A DNA stretch of 64,000 nucleotides. Source: Vibrio toranzoniae. GTDB taxonomy: Bacteria; Pseudomonadota; Gammaproteobacteria; Enterobacterales; Vibrionaceae. The first letter of the stretch is position 1; each line of letters opens with the position of its first letter. The notes under the pieces are model-generated. The model was not told where the DNA came from, searched no databases, and saw only the letters and a program-made list of their open reading frames with translations. The position numbers and the translations under genes were made by a program. Location of the stretch: contig NZ_AP025514.1 in NCBI RefSeq assembly GCF_024347655.1, positions 2,480,001-2,544,000 of the forward strand. The letters run 5' to 3'. Below are positions 1 to 9,529 of the stretch, piece after piece.

Positions 1-538
1 CATCAAGCAAGCAGACATGTTGCTCGGTGTAGAGAAGTTCAGTGCCATACAATTTAGGAGCTTCACCAAAACAGCCTATCGCAATGTCTAGCTTAGCTTC
101 TTCAAACACCTGCTGATAATTGGTTCGATTAACGTTAAAAAATGCGACTTGAGAGCGTGGCGAAGCTTGCTTAATAAAATCGAATATCATTGGACCAAAC
201 ATCTGTTCCGCGTAATCGGTAAGCCCTATTTTCCAACTGCCTTTATAACTATCAACTTCGAACCTTTTGGACAACAGAACCTCAGATTGAATAGTATTAA
301 GCAACGCATCGACGGTGCTTGATAACTCAATGGCTCGGTCAGTCGCTTCCATCCTACTACCAACACGTTCAAACAATGGGTCATCAAACAGCTTTCGTAA
401 TCTTTGTAGGCTATGACTCATTGCAGACTGGCTAACGTAACAACGCTCCGCTGCCTTGCTTACACTGTTGGTTTTATGCAATGCCTGCAGTGCAATCAGC
501 AGGTTAAGGTCAATACCTTTCCAGTTAAAATCAGCCAT
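1..538 (-). CDS. LysR-family transcriptional regulator (partial, C-terminus off the left edge)
   Basis: The visible 179 codons start at the ATG ending at 538 (MADFNWKGIDLNLLIALQAL) and run off the left edge. The first 60 or so residues form the winged helix-turn-helix typical of LysR proteins, with the recognition region around KAAERCYVSQSAMSHSLQRL. The remainder is the start of the periplasmic-binding-like effector domain. The gene is divergent from chrA across 101 bp that hold a dyad, so it probably controls itself and possibly chrA; that is inference from layout. The effector is unknown. Confidence 0.9.
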   Translation of the reverse strand, partial: MADFNWKGIDLNLLIALQALHKTNSVSKAAERCYVSQSAMSHSLQRLRKLFDDPLFERVGSRMEATDRAIELSSTVDALLNTIQSEVLLSKRFEVDSYKGSWKIGLTDYAEQMFGPMIFDFIKQASPRSQVAFFNVNRTNYQQVFEEAKLDIAIGCFGEAPKLYGTELLYTEQHVCLLD

Positions 539-583
539 ACATCCAAACCCATTTCATTAATAATTATAATTAAAATAATTAAT

Positions 584-599
584 TTGAATCATAATTCAA
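584..599. promoter_or_regulatory. Dyad in the lysR-chrA divergent promoter region, candidate LysR box
   Basis: TTGAAT-CATA-ATTCAA is a perfect 6-bp inverted repeat in a very AT-rich spacer between the divergent lysR and chrA genes. It resembles the interrupted dyads bound by LysR proteins. Binding is inferred only from position and symmetry. Confidence 0.35.
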
Positions 600-639
600 C
601 TCCACCTAAATTACGCTAAACCTTTATCTGGAATCGATC

Positions 640-1785
640 ATGCTTTCAATTTTTAAAACTTTTTTCTTGCTTGGCTGGATTAGCTTTGGTGGGCCAGCGG
701 CACATATAGGCTACTTCCGTAACACCTTTGTTGAGAAACTGAATTGGTTATCCGACGAAGAATACGCGCAAATTGTTGCTCTTAGTCAGTTCCTACCTGG
801 CCCAGGTTCAAGCCAAGTTGGCTTTGCAGTTGGCTACAAGAAAGGTGGCTTGACTGGTGCTATTGCCGCCTTTGTCGGCTTCACATCCCCATCTGTCATC
901 CTGATGCTGATATTGGCTTTAGTGAGCAATCAATTATTGGAAGCGCCACTGTTCAATTCCATCATTCACGGTTTGAAATTACTTGCGGTTGTGGTTGTGG
1001 CTGATGCAACGTTTGGCATGTATAAAAACTTTTGCCAATCGAAGGTAGCGACCGCCTTATGTGTGATTACTGCGATCGTTCTGCTGTTGGTTCCAGGGAG
1101 CTGGCCTCAAGTTTTAGTGCTTCTATTTGCAGCGATCGTTGGCAGTAAGTTCTTAACCTCGCAAAAGCTAAAGACAGTTCCATCGACATACAAAATATCC
1201 ATAACACCGCTCGCTATTTTCGTAGCCCTGTTAGTTTGCCTTCCTCTGTTCAGCGCATACTCTCAAGGCATTGAAGTGTTTGGCCTGTTCTACCAAGCTG
1301 GCAGTTTGGTATTCGGTGGCGGTCACGTGGTTCTTCCTTTACTACAAAATGGTATTGGCGACCAACTATCGCAAGATGCCTTTTTAACCGGCTATGCCGC
1401 GGCACAAGCGGTCCCAGGACCTATGTTTACATTAGCCACTTACCTAGGTTATGTATTAATGCCATCAGCGCCAATTACAGGCGCACTGCTAGCAACGATT
1501 GCCGTGTTCTTACCAGGCTTCTTATTGCTATTGGGCGTACTGAAGAACTGGCAAGCAATTGCGAGCAAACCTCTGGTGGCGGGTGCACTTTCGGGAGTAA
1601 ATGCGGCCGTTGTTGGTTTACTGCTTGCGGCTCTATATCAGCCCATTTTCACTAGTGCGGTGAGCAGCGGCTTAGACTTCGCTCTGATCATTGTTGGTAT
1701 TTGGTTATTGAAATCCGTCAAACTATCTATCGTTGGTCTAGTTGGTGCCTTTATCGCTGCGGGTGTGGTTCTTAGCTATCTGTAA
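640..1785 (+). CDS. chrA: Chromate transporter ChrA, long two-domain form
   Basis: This 381-residue membrane protein belongs to the CHR family, which exports chromate across the inner membrane. It shows the family's internal duplication: FGGPAAHIGYFR near residue 17 begins the first half and FGGGHVVLPLL near residue 225 begins the second, each followed by a PGP motif (LPGPGSS, VPGPMF). About ten hydrophobic segments can be counted. The length matches the usual long ChrA. Many marine bacteria carry CHR proteins without marked chromate resistance, so the physiological substrate could be another oxyanion. It is divergent from the LysR gene and convergent with the tad operon. Confidence 0.9.
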   Translation: MLSIFKTFFLLGWISFGGPAAHIGYFRNTFVEKLNWLSDEEYAQIVALSQFLPGPGSSQVGFAVGYKKGGLTGAIAAFVGFTSPSVILMLILALVSNQLLEAPLFNSIIHGLKLLAVVVVADATFGMYKNFCQSKVATALCVITAIVLLLVPGSWPQVLVLLFAAIVGSKFLTSQKLKTVPSTYKISITPLAIFVALLVCLPLFSAYSQGIEVFGLFYQAGSLVFGGGHVVLPLLQNGIGDQLSQDAFLTGYAAAQAVPGPMFTLATYLGYVLMPSAPITGALLATIAVFLPGFLLLLGVLKNWQAIASKPLVAGALSGVNAAVVGLLLAALYQPIFTSAVSSGLDFALIIVGIWLLKSVKLSIVGLVGAFIAAGVVLSYL

Positions 1786-1856
1786 TCTGGAACTATCTGA
1801 CATTAAGAGCGGCCAGCGACTAAAAACCCAAACACTAGTTCGTTAACAAACCATTC

Positions 1857-1882
1857 GCCCCTGCAAGGAGCTTGTCAGGGGC
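1857..1882. terminator. Hairpin between convergent chrA and tadD
   Basis: GCCCCTG-CAAG-gag-CTTG-t-CAGGGGC folds into a strong stem with one bulged base. It lies between the 3' ends of chrA and tadD. Neither side has a clear T tract, so it may act as a 3'-end stabiliser or a weak bidirectional terminator. Confidence 0.5.
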
Positions 1883-1932
1883 TATGTACATTTATGTTAT
1901 GGCTTTATAGAAGTAACTGCGATACAGCAACA

Positions 1933-2949
1933 CTATATCGGTGTACTTGCCTTCATTTCTCTTACCTCTGCCAACGCTCGATTTAGGTTCTCATTAGCGA
2001 TCTTGTAATAAGAAGGCTTTTTGTCTATGGCTTGTTGAAGGTAAGGGATCGCTTCATCAGGTCGCCCTTGAATAATTAAAAAGTAGCCGACATTGTTCAA
2101 AGCTTCAGGCGCATCCATATGACGCATGAACACGTTTATTGCCTTTTTCACATCACCTGATGCCAAATAGATAAGTGCAAGATTGTTCTGAGCCTTCTCA
2201 TTGTTAGGTTCAATTTCTAAAGCTGAACGAGTATATTGATACGCTTCTTTGTAATTACCATACATGTAATGAGAGTAGCCCATATTCAGCAAAGCTTTGA
2301 CTGAAGTCTTATCAATAGTGAGCGACTTTTTAAAATACTCTTGGGCTATCTGGTGTTTTCCATCAACATCTTCTAACACACCAATGCCCATGTAAGCCAA
2401 TGCTGGAGACATGCTATCAACCTTTAAGCTAGCAACTTCACTTTGACTTAGAGCTTGGTAATTCTTAGTCGTTTCACTACTTTTCAGACGAAGTTGGTCT
2501 GCATTAACCGCCTTAAAGAAATAGCTACGACCTTCGTCTGTACGGCGCTGTTTGGTATATAAAACACCTAACTGTTCAAGTACTTCAGTATGTGCAGGGT
2601 TAAAGTCTAAAGCCGCTAGATATGCTTTCTCAGCGAGAGCGTAGTTACCTCTAGAGGTGTGAATTCGACCGATAGTAAACAACGTTTTGTCGTGAAACTC
2701 TTGTTCAGGAAAAGACAGAGATCGAATGTACTCATAGAGAGCTAAATCGACATTGTTGTCTCTAAGTGCAACATCACCTCGCATGATGGCTTCTTTTTCA
2801 CTGACGGGTGGGTCGTCACTGGTTAAAGTGTCAATTGGTTTCCCCGAATACAACTCGGCATCAAACTGATTAGTTGGTTCATCAGAAGAGGCACACCCGA
2901 GAATCAATAGCGGTAATAAAAGTAAAACCATTCGATTCATTCGTATCAT
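1933..2949 (-). CDS. tadD: TadD, TPR lipoprotein of the Tad/Flp pilus system
   Basis: A 338-residue protein starting MIRMNRMVLLLL, with a lipoprotein signal ending ILGC, so it should be lipidated and sorted to the outer membrane. After residue 60 it is a run of tetratricopeptide repeats (for example ALLNMGYSHYMYGNYKEAYQ and NNVGYFLIIQGRPDEAIPYL). TadD proteins are thought to help the RcpA secretin assemble or localise. The start was placed at 2949 because its ATG overlaps the tadC stop as ATGA, and the signal peptide begins there; an upstream in-frame ATG at 3030 would put 27 non-signal residues first. It is the last gene of the main tad operon. Confidence 0.9.
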   Translation of the reverse strand: MIRMNRMVLLLLPLLILGCASSDEPTNQFDAELYSGKPIDTLTSDDPPVSEKEAIMRGDVALRDNNVDLALYEYIRSLSFPEQEFHDKTLFTIGRIHTSRGNYALAEKAYLAALDFNPAHTEVLEQLGVLYTKQRRTDEGRSYFFKAVNADQLRLKSSETTKNYQALSQSEVASLKVDSMSPALAYMGIGVLEDVDGKHQIAQEYFKKSLTIDKTSVKALLNMGYSHYMYGNYKEAYQYTRSALEIEPNNEKAQNNLALIYLASGDVKKAINVFMRHMDAPEALNNVGYFLIIQGRPDEAIPYLQQAIDKKPSYYKIANENLNRALAEVREMKASTPI

Positions 2950-3917
2950 AAACTCGCTCCTGGAGATGTCAGTGCATCCATTACAATCATCATTCCGGGC
3001 CCAAGAGCAACGATAAAGAAGCAAGGCCAAATGAATAACAACATGGGAAATAACATTTTTGTGGGGATTTTTGCTGCGATTTCTTCCGCAGCCTGTTGGC
3101 GTTTATCTCGAAAGTCTTCGGTATAGTCACGTAGAGTTTGGGCTAGACTTCCGCCCATTCTTGATGCATGAGAGAGCAAAGACACAAGCCCTTCCAATTC
3201 ACGAAGCCCAGTCCGTTCGACGAGTTGACTCAATGCATCTGGCATAGTGACACCCGCTTGGATTTTGGCAAACACAGTTTCCAGTTCGTCAGCCAATTCC
3301 GGTTGAGAAACATAGAGCTCAGAAGCCACTCTGCCAAGAGCAGCATTAAAGCCAAGTCCGGATTCCGTACAAACTACCAGAAGGTCAAGAGCATCAGGAA
3401 CACCGTTTCTAATTTTTTTTTGGCGCTCCTTTTGAAATCGAAACAACATATAATTAGGCAAAAAAGTACCGACAAAAATACAAGTAATCACCAACAAGCT
3501 GTTGTAACTATTACCTATAGACAGGTAGTAAACAGCAAACGCGAACACTAGCCCGATTAAAGCAGATAAGATTTTGATTGCGTAAAAAATTGATAATGCA
3601 CTTTTGTCATGGTATCCGGCATGCATTAATTTCTGAGAGTAAGTTTCGTTGTCTTTAGCATTACCGCGCCCAATTAAAGGACTCAAAGACTCTAACGTAT
3701 GACTAAAATCATAAGGCTTTCTATGCTTCGCAGAGTTACCTTCAGATATCTGCTTTAACTTCTTATCTAACGGTGAGCGAGAACCAATGAAAAAAAAGCC
3801 TAAAGTAAAAGTCAGTAAAACCGTGGTCAGCAAGATCATTCCATAAAGAAAAAACTGATTGCTTAAACTGAACTCAGAGATAGCAACTTTCCATGCTTCG
3901 ATATCTAATAGTTCCAT
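2946..3917 (-). CDS. tadC: TadC, inner-membrane platform protein (GspF family)
   Basis: This 323-residue protein has the T2SS-F/GspF fold: an N-terminal membrane segment (residues 20-45), two central hydrophobic segments, the cytoplasmic helical domain around ALDLLVVCTESGLGFNAALGR, and a C-terminal membrane segment rich in F, P and G. With TadB it forms the inner-membrane platform on which the TadA ATPase drives pilus polymerisation. It is three bases downstream of tadB and overlaps tadD by ATGA, so translation is probably coupled. Confidence 0.93.
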   Translation of the reverse strand: MELLDIEAWKVAISEFSLSNQFFLYGMILLTTVLLTFTLGFFFIGSRSPLDKKLKQISEGNSAKHRKPYDFSHTLESLSPLIGRGNAKDNETYSQKLMHAGYHDKSALSIFYAIKILSALIGLVFAFAVYYLSIGNSYNSLLVITCIFVGTFLPNYMLFRFQKERQKKIRNGVPDALDLLVVCTESGLGFNAALGRVASELYVSQPELADELETVFAKIQAGVTMPDALSQLVERTGLRELEGLVSLLSHASRMGGSLAQTLRDYTEDFRDKRQQAAEEIAAKIPTKMLFPMLLFIWPCFFIVALGPGMMIVMDALTSPGASL

Positions 3918-3920
3918 AAT

Positions 3921-4886
3921 CTAGATCTCTATATTGATTATTTTTCTTATCCACAGGGCGCCAATGGCAAGTAGAATAACCCCGATACTCACCATTGATA
4001 CTCCTCTAGGATCACTATACAAAGGCTCGATGTATTCTGGGTTTACAAATTTGAGTCCAAAAAAGAGAGCAAATGGAGAAAGAGTCAGTATCCACGCAGA
4101 AAGTCGGCTCTCAGCAGAAAGAGTTCTGATTTTTCTTTCTAATTTAAAGCGGGCTCTTAATACTTCAGACACTTTTTGTAGATTTTCAGAAAGGTTCCCC
4201 CCGGTTTCTTTCTGTAGCATTACCGCGCTTGAAAAAGCCAACATAGAAACCGTCGGTATTCTTTCTGACATTTGTAAAATAGCGAGCCTTAAGTCATAGC
4301 CATAATTAAGTAAGTTATAAGTATTTTTGAACTCGCCCCCAATAGGCTCCGGCATCTCTTCACCAACTTCATTGAAAGACTGAACTAATGGCTGACCCGC
4401 CTGCAGAGCCCGACGAATGATATCCAAAGCATCAGGAAGCTGCTCTTCAAATCGTGCAATTCTGTATGTAACTCTATTTTGTACAAACAGATAAGCCAAT
4501 ACCCAAGCAAAAACAAAAAGAGCGACACAAATAAACCACACTTGATTGAAAACCAAGGCGGTCAGGGCCAATAAGGTTCCGCATAAAAATACAATCAACA
4601 AGAAGCGACTCAATGTGATCTTAAGGCCTGCTAATTCAAGCATTCGTTTCAGATCTGCAAAGAAAGGAATAACAATCAACTTTCGGTCAATAGGTGATAA
4701 CTCTTTGTTGTAGTGATCTTTTAAGAGCGACAAACTCTCTTCATCAATGTTTCTTTGTGTCTCTTTTAAACGACGAGATAACTCTTTGTGCTTGGCTTTT
4801 TTACCGGCTGCGGGCAACAACAATGCCTGAGAAATAAACAACACCGCGACAAATAATAGGGCCAGCGATACAGTGACGTTATCCAT
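3921..4886 (-). CDS. tadB: TadB, inner-membrane platform protein (GspF family)
   Basis: A 321-residue paralogue of TadC. It has one N-terminal membrane helix, two adjacent central helices (around residues 95-140), a GspF-type cytoplasmic domain (DALDIIRRALQAGQPLVQSF, LQKETGGNLSENLQKVSEVL) and two C-terminal helices. It should form the platform complex with TadC. The start at 4886 is chosen because GAGGAGCC sits just upstream and the protein begins with a membrane segment; a longer reading to 4979 would overlap tadA. The tadA stop is about 10 bp upstream, so the genes are co-transcribed. Confidence 0.93.
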   Translation of the reverse strand: MDNVTVSLALLFVAVLFISQALLLPAAGKKAKHKELSRRLKETQRNIDEESLSLLKDHYNKELSPIDRKLIVIPFFADLKRMLELAGLKITLSRFLLIVFLCGTLLALTALVFNQVWFICVALFVFAWVLAYLFVQNRVTYRIARFEEQLPDALDIIRRALQAGQPLVQSFNEVGEEMPEPIGGEFKNTYNLLNYGYDLRLAILQMSERIPTVSMLAFSSAVMLQKETGGNLSENLQKVSEVLRARFKLERKIRTLSAESRLSAWILTLSPFALFFGLKFVNPEYIEPLYSDPRGVSMVSIGVILLAIGALWIRKIINIEI

Positions 4887-4896
4887 AATCGGCTCC

Positions 4897-6348
4897 TCAG
4901 CTATGAGACTCAGCAAACAGTTCAAACGGCAAGTTAAGACCACGTTTAACCAACTGGTCATGAGACTGAGGCACCACACCCGTTGCGGTGTAATAACCTA
5001 AGATGTTGCCATGCTCATCTACGCCTTGACGCTGAAAGTGAAAAATCTCAGACATAGTGATGATATCTCCTTCCATACCATTGATCTCTTGAATGCTAAC
5101 CATACGACGCTTACCGTCTTCTTGCCTTTCCATTTGAACCACCAAATGAATCGCAGAAGCAATCTGTGCTCGGAGGTTTTTCGTCGAAATATTCCAACCC
5201 GCCATCGAGAACATATTCTCAACACGACTTAAAGCATCGCGGGGGGTATTGGCGTGAATGGTTGCCAATGATCCATCGTGTCCAGTGTTCATCGCTGCCA
5301 ACATATCTACAGCTTCACTGCCACGCACCTCACCAACAACAATCCGGTCTGGCCTCATACGCAGAGTATTTTTTACGAGCTCCCGTTGACTGATCTCCCC
5401 TTTACCTTCAAGGTTTGCAGGGCGAGTTTCTAAGCGAATAACGTGAGGTTGCTGAAGTTGAAGTTCGGCCGAATCTTCGATCGTAATAATTCGTTGGTCG
5501 CGGGGAATAAAACCAGAGAAGATGTTTAAGGTGGTGGTTTTTCCTGAACCAGTACCGCCTGAAATCAAGATGTTAAGTTCACCTTTGACAGCTGCTTCAA
5601 CGAACTTAGCCATTTGTGGGGAGACTGACTTATACTCCAATAAGTTGTCCATGGTTAAGCTGTCTACTGCGAAACGTCGAATGGATACCGATGGGCCGTC
5701 TAAAGCAAGAGGAGGGATAATCGCATTTACCCGTGAACCATCGACCAGTCTAGCATCTACCATTGGAGACGCTTCATCAATTCGACGCCCCACTTGGCTG
5801 ACAATACGATCTATGATGTTTCTAAGATGTCGGTCATCTAAAAATGTATAGGGCGTTTTTTCTAATTTACCGCCACGCTCAACAAATACATTCTTAGGTC
5901 CGTTAACCAAAATATCAGATACCGTTTTATCGGCCAACAACGGCTCCAAAGGCCCTAAACCAAATACTTCATCTTCGATTTGCTTGATAACCCTTTTCCG
6001 ACCTTCAGCACTCATGGCATGACTTTGATCGTCTGCCATTAATTGAACAATAGCTTCATGAAGATCAACCTTTGCGCGTTCTTTATCAAGGCTCGAAAGT
6101 AGCCCAAGATCGAGTGTTTCAAGCAGCTGCTTATGGAAGTAGTGTTTAATGGAAAGTTCTTGCTCTAGGATTTTCTTTGCTCCATTAACCATTGCTTCCT
6201 GTTCCTCATTAGCATTTAAGCCTTGAGCAACAGTAGATTCACTTACGCCACCCTGAGGAAAAGTTGCGGTGTTATCACTTTCTTGTTGAGAAAATTGTTC
6301 TACTTTCTTTTCAAACTCAGGGTTTACATTTTTTCGTTTAAAGAACAT
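4897..6348 (-). CDS. tadA: TadA/CpaF secretion ATPase
   Basis: This 483-residue protein is the hexameric motor ATPase (VirB11/GspE superfamily) that powers Flp pilus assembly, and in some relatives retraction. Visible motifs are the Walker [11 protein letters not shown] (about residues 264-273), an Asp box [11 protein letters not shown], and the Walker B region [13 protein letters not shown] (about 331-343), followed by a His box with [16 protein letters not shown]. The variable, charged first 60 residues are typical of CpaF proteins. It follows tadZ closely and precedes tadB in the operon. Confidence 0.96.
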   Translation of the reverse strand: MFFKRKNVNPEFEKKVEQFSQQESDNTATFPQGGVSESTVAQGLNANEEQEAMVNGAKKILEQELSIKHYFHKQLLETLDLGLLSSLDKERAKVDLHEAIVQLMADDQSHAMSAEGRKRVIKQIEDEVFGLGPLEPLLADKTVSDILVNGPKNVFVERGGKLEKTPYTFLDDRHLRNIIDRIVSQVGRRIDEASPMVDARLVDGSRVNAIIPPLALDGPSVSIRRFAVDSLTMDNLLEYKSVSPQMAKFVEAAVKGELNILISGGTGSGKTTTLNIFSGFIPRDQRIITIEDSAELQLQQPHVIRLETRPANLEGKGEISQRELVKNTLRMRPDRIVVGEVRGSEAVDMLAAMNTGHDGSLATIHANTPRDALSRVENMFSMAGWNISTKNLRAQIASAIHLVVQMERQEDGKRRMVSIQEINGMEGDIITMSEIFHFQRQGVDEHGNILGYYTATGVVPQSHDQLVKRGLNLPFELFAESHS

Positions 6349-6381
6349 AACGATCCCTCATTTATGCTTAGAACAAACAGC

Positions 6382-7623
6382 CTATGAAAATATCTTTTTG
6401 AACCAGCCTTTTTCTTCCTGATCTGGAGGTGAAAGGATATGAGACAAATCTATGATCGATCGTGTAATCGAACTCTTCTTTTTTGACTCAACCAAAGGCT
6501 GACCTAAATTGGCGCTCTCGAGCGCTACTTTAAAATCGTTAGGCATTAAATGGATATCATGCTTTCCAACGGTTTGTTCTATGTCTGATAACTTAATGGT
6601 TTGTCGTTTTTCATAACGATTCACAATGATCTCGATTGCGTCTTGCTGTAACCCATACTCAAATTTCAAAGTTCTAACCAATCGGTTACTGTTTTTGACA
6701 GACACTAAGGTCTGCTGTGCAACAAGTAATACCTTAGTCGCAGGAGAAATAGCCGATGCGAAGATATGATCTAATCCTCGAGAGAAATCGATAATAATGT
6801 AGCGATAGAAACGACGTAATACGGGTAACAACTTTCCAATTTTCTGGGCGTGTTCATAATCATCTGCGTTGTTTTCATGCTTAAAGCTCAACACGTGTAA
6901 CCCTGACGAGTGCTTGTTCACCAAGCTACCCAACGACATCTCATCCAAATCATTCGAGCTATCAATTGCATCCGAAATACTATAGCTTGGGGTGATATTC
7001 AAATATTCAGGGATTACACCAAACTGAAGGTCTATATCGAGTAAAAGGACCTCATCCGGGTGATAGGTCGCTATTTCTACGGCCGTGTTAAGCGCTAAAG
7101 TTGTCGCTCCCATTCCACCTTTGGTGTTGATAAATAGGAACACTTCTCCGTAGCTTGAGTTTTCGATTTTCTCTGCCGCCGTTTTCTTAAGCAGAGGCAG
7201 AAGACCAGAAATAGAAATATCGTGAGACAGAAAATCCGAGGCTCCAAGTCTGAGCGCTATTTTCAGCGACCCGTTGTCATTCTCATCACCAAACACAACC
7301 AAAGATAAATCATGGTCTTCTAGTTGTAGATTATAGCTTTGCAAATCCACCATTTTCTGAGCCCAACTACCACTGGCTTCGACGAAGATAAGATCGGGAG
7401 CATCAATATTCTTCACATACTCTTCCGTCATCCCAAGTAAAGAAAATGACTCGATGTGCACATTTCGACAGCGTTTAAGTTGCTGTCTCATATGAGAGTG
7501 AAAATTCTCATTGTTATAAATCAGCCATACATTCAAGTTGGTTTTAAGGCGAATTGCATCGTCTTCATTCGGTAAAATATCAATTGCTTCGCCCATATTC
7601 CCACCTGTCTTCATTGCGGACAT
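6382..7623 (-). CDS. tadZ: TadZ/CpaE, pilus localisation protein with receiver-like and ParA-like domains
   Basis: A 413-residue protein. Residues about 30-150 have an atypical receiver fold (LNVWLIYNNE, PDLIFVEASG, LSLVVFGDEN, LGASDFLSHD). From about 160 onward it is a MinD/ParA-type ATPase with the altered Walker A KGGMGATT (168-175), where the usual GKT lysine is Ala, and the switch LLLDIDLQFG. TadZ/CpaE proteins mark the pole or site where Tad pili assemble. The missing lysine recurs in this family and suggests altered ATP hydrolysis. Its 184-bp upstream gap to the lipoprotein gene contains a 9-bp inverted repeat. The start could also be the internal Met at residue 4 or 10. Confidence 0.92.
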   Translation of the reverse strand: MSAMKTGGNMGEAIDILPNEDDAIRLKTNLNVWLIYNNENFHSHMRQQLKRCRNVHIESFSLLGMTEEYVKNIDAPDLIFVEASGSWAQKMVDLQSYNLQLEDHDLSLVVFGDENDNGSLKIALRLGASDFLSHDISISGLLPLLKKTAAEKIENSSYGEVFLFINTKGGMGATTLALNTAVEIATYHPDEVLLLDIDLQFGVIPEYLNITPSYSISDAIDSSNDLDEMSLGSLVNKHSSGLHVLSFKHENNADDYEHAQKIGKLLPVLRRFYRYIIIDFSRGLDHIFASAISPATKVLLVAQQTLVSVKNSNRLVRTLKFEYGLQQDAIEIIVNRYEKRQTIKLSDIEQTVGKHDIHLMPNDFKVALESANLGQPLVESKKKSSITRSIIDLSHILSPPDQEEKGWFKKIFS

Positions 7624-7634
7624 CTTGTCCTAAT

Positions 7635-7678
7635 ATCATCGAATCCTTCCTTTTATACATAAGATCAATTTCGATGAT
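7635..7678 (-). other. Inverted repeat in the gap upstream of tadZ
   Basis: ATCATCGAA (7635-7643) and TTCGATGAT (7670-7678) are perfect 9-bp arms around a 26-base loop, 12 bp upstream of the tadZ start. This is the longest gap inside the tad operon (184 bp). It could be an operator for an internal promoter or an mRNA element; nothing more can be said. Confidence 0.35.
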
Positions 7679-7807
7679 GGCATGACTCACTGACAATGTT
7701 TGCCATTTAATCTCACTATATAAAGCTCAAAAAAACCAATTGTTCCCAAAGAGATCTTTTAAGCTGTACCTATGACTAAGTGCCATATCAACGCCTAATT
7801 ACTTGCA

Positions 7808-8056
7808 TCAATTTAACTTATCAAAGACCTGGCTACTGCTCCCAGCAAGCTCCTCATCACCTTTCCCCACATAGCTGTCGTAGCCCGCTTGCATTCGCTC
7901 CCCAGTACCATCAGGTAACACCTGCAAATTCTCTTTAGTCGCATTAGGGTTATACGTTTGCTCCATCGTCACCTTCACTACCGACTGCCCTAACGGGGCA
8001 TCATTCGCGCAACCCACCAATAGAACGACGAGAAATGCCATCATTGTTCTAATCAT
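7808..8056 (-). CDS. Small lipoprotein at the rcpB position of the tad operon
   Basis: The 82-residue product starts MIRTMMAFLVVLLVGCANDA. It has a short hydrophobic signal ending in a lipobox (LLVGC), and Asp or Asn at +2/+3 does not clearly decide which membrane it ends in (A at +2, N at +3). The mature part is only about 66 residues, polar, with no domain I recognise. AAGGAG lies 7 bp before this ATG; a longer reading to 8167 would overlap rcpA and lose the signal. In other tad loci the gene after the secretin gene is rcpB, an outer-membrane protein. A pilotin-like role for RcpA is a reasonable guess, not shown by sequence. Confidence 0.8.
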   Translation of the reverse strand: MIRTMMAFLVVLLVGCANDAPLGQSVVKVTMEQTYNPNATKENLQVLPDGTGERMQAGYDSYVGKGDEELAGSSSQVFDKLN

Positions 8057-8066
8057 ATCTATCTCC

Positions 8067-9521
8067 TTATAAATCATGACCAAATGAGCCTTCACTACCA
8101 CCATCATTTGGCGTAATGTCCTTTGAAGCTTTAGAATGTTCTGAACCTGATTCTGACGGCTCTGCAATGTAAGCGCTCCTACCTAACAAGTAATATTCCA
8201 AGTCATTAGGATTCACGAAAGCATCTGTCGGCAAAGTTACTTTGTTTCTATCGATAGGCTTCGCTAACCTCGGTGTCACTAAAATCACGAGTTCAGTTTC
8301 TCCAGATACGTATTCTTGGCTATTAAAAAGCTGACCTAAAATCGGCACATCCCCAATACCTGGCATCTTGTTGCTGACATCACGCACGTTCTCACTTAAT
8401 AGACCCGCAATACCGATGGTTTGACCATCAGCAAGCTCTAGCGTGGAGGAAGCACTGCGACGCGTGATAGGTGGGATGAAGTACGTCGCATTCGTAGAAC
8501 CGGGGTCGATAGTCAAAGAGCTGCTGTTGGCAATTTCACTCACATCTACCGCTAGGTTAAGGTTGATTTTTTGGTCGCTGAGTACCGTCGGGATGAATTT
8601 CAGCCCCACACCATATTCTTTGTACTCAATAGTAATACCATCATCGTCGGGAACCGGGATCGGAAACTCACCACCAGCTAAAAACTCAGCCTTAGAGCCA
8701 CTCAATGCGGTTAGATTCGGCTCAGCTAATACCTTTGCAACCCCATTTTGTTTAGCGACATCTAAAGCGAAAGTAAACAGAGTGTTACTATCGATGAAAG
8801 ACCCTAATATTCCGTAGTCAGTTGAGGTGGGAATATCAAAGATAGGCGTAGCGCCTAGCACTCCCGCAGGAACAGACGATCCCCCCCAAGAAAAATCCGA
8901 ACCGCTAGTTTGGAAAAAGTGAAAATTGGCATCGAACTTTCTTACTAAGCTTCTTTGAACCTCTGCAACGGTTACCTCTAACATCACTTGTTGAGCCCCA
9001 CCGATAGACATCAAATTGATGACACCGGTAGCATCGGCTTGCTCACTACCACTGTCTTTTGAGTCGTCGGCGGTTTTTCCAGAAGAATACGTTTCCGCGA
9101 TTCGCATCGCCACGTTCATTTGCTGTTGGTTACTTACCTGACCACTCAACAATAAGCGATTTTGTGCACTATGCACCTCAATCGTTTCGTCAGGCAAAAA
9201 TTCATACAACTTTGCTTTTAAACTATTAAGATCATGGGTAACTTCGATATTGATAGACTCGATCAACTGACCTCTTGAATCCCAAGCCATCAAATTGGTC
9301 GCTCCTAACTTTTTCCCGATTAGAAACAGTTCGTTGGATTTCAACATCACAATATCAAGAACTTCTGGGTCTCCAAGAGACACTTTGCTTGCTTTCCCAG
9401 ACAACACCACATGCGTTGATTTGTGATGTGGAACGGTGACTGTTTTTCCGGTTTGCAATGCAGCAAAGCTTACGTTCGAAAAACAGATCACGCTCAAAAT
9501 ACACGCTAATATTATTCTCAT
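8067..9521 (-). CDS. rcpA: RcpA/CpaC outer-membrane secretin
   Basis: A 484-residue secretin subunit with a Sec signal peptide (MRIILACILSVICFSNVSFA). The N-terminal periplasmic part carries a BON/pilus-type region (TKVVLSGK-like strands, VEVHSAQNRLLLSGQVSNQQ), and residues from about 230 to 430 form the secretin core, ending MPGIGDVPILGQLFNSQEY and ELVILVTPRL. It builds the outer-membrane channel for the Flp pilus. It sits 8 bp after rcpC and about 10 bp before the small lipoprotein gene. The C-terminal 50 residues after the secretin domain are Ser/Gly/Asp rich, where a pilotin could bind. Confidence 0.94.
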   Translation of the reverse strand: MRIILACILSVICFSNVSFAALQTGKTVTVPHHKSTHVVLSGKASKVSLGDPEVLDIVMLKSNELFLIGKKLGATNLMAWDSRGQLIESINIEVTHDLNSLKAKLYEFLPDETIEVHSAQNRLLLSGQVSNQQQMNVAMRIAETYSSGKTADDSKDSGSEQADATGVINLMSIGGAQQVMLEVTVAEVQRSLVRKFDANFHFFQTSGSDFSWGGSSVPAGVLGATPIFDIPTSTDYGILGSFIDSNTLFTFALDVAKQNGVAKVLAEPNLTALSGSKAEFLAGGEFPIPVPDDDGITIEYKEYGVGLKFIPTVLSDQKINLNLAVDVSEIANSSSLTIDPGSTNATYFIPPITRRSASSTLELADGQTIGIAGLLSENVRDVSNKMPGIGDVPILGQLFNSQEYVSGETELVILVTPRLAKPIDRNKVTLPTDAFVNPNDLEYYLLGRSAYIAEPSESGSEHSKASKDITPNDGGSEGSFGHDL

Positions 9522-9529
9522 ATTTCACC

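Noticed and set aside
3168..3551. 127-codon plus-strand frame within tadC
   Set aside because: It is antisense to a clear GspF-family gene and has no recognisable features.
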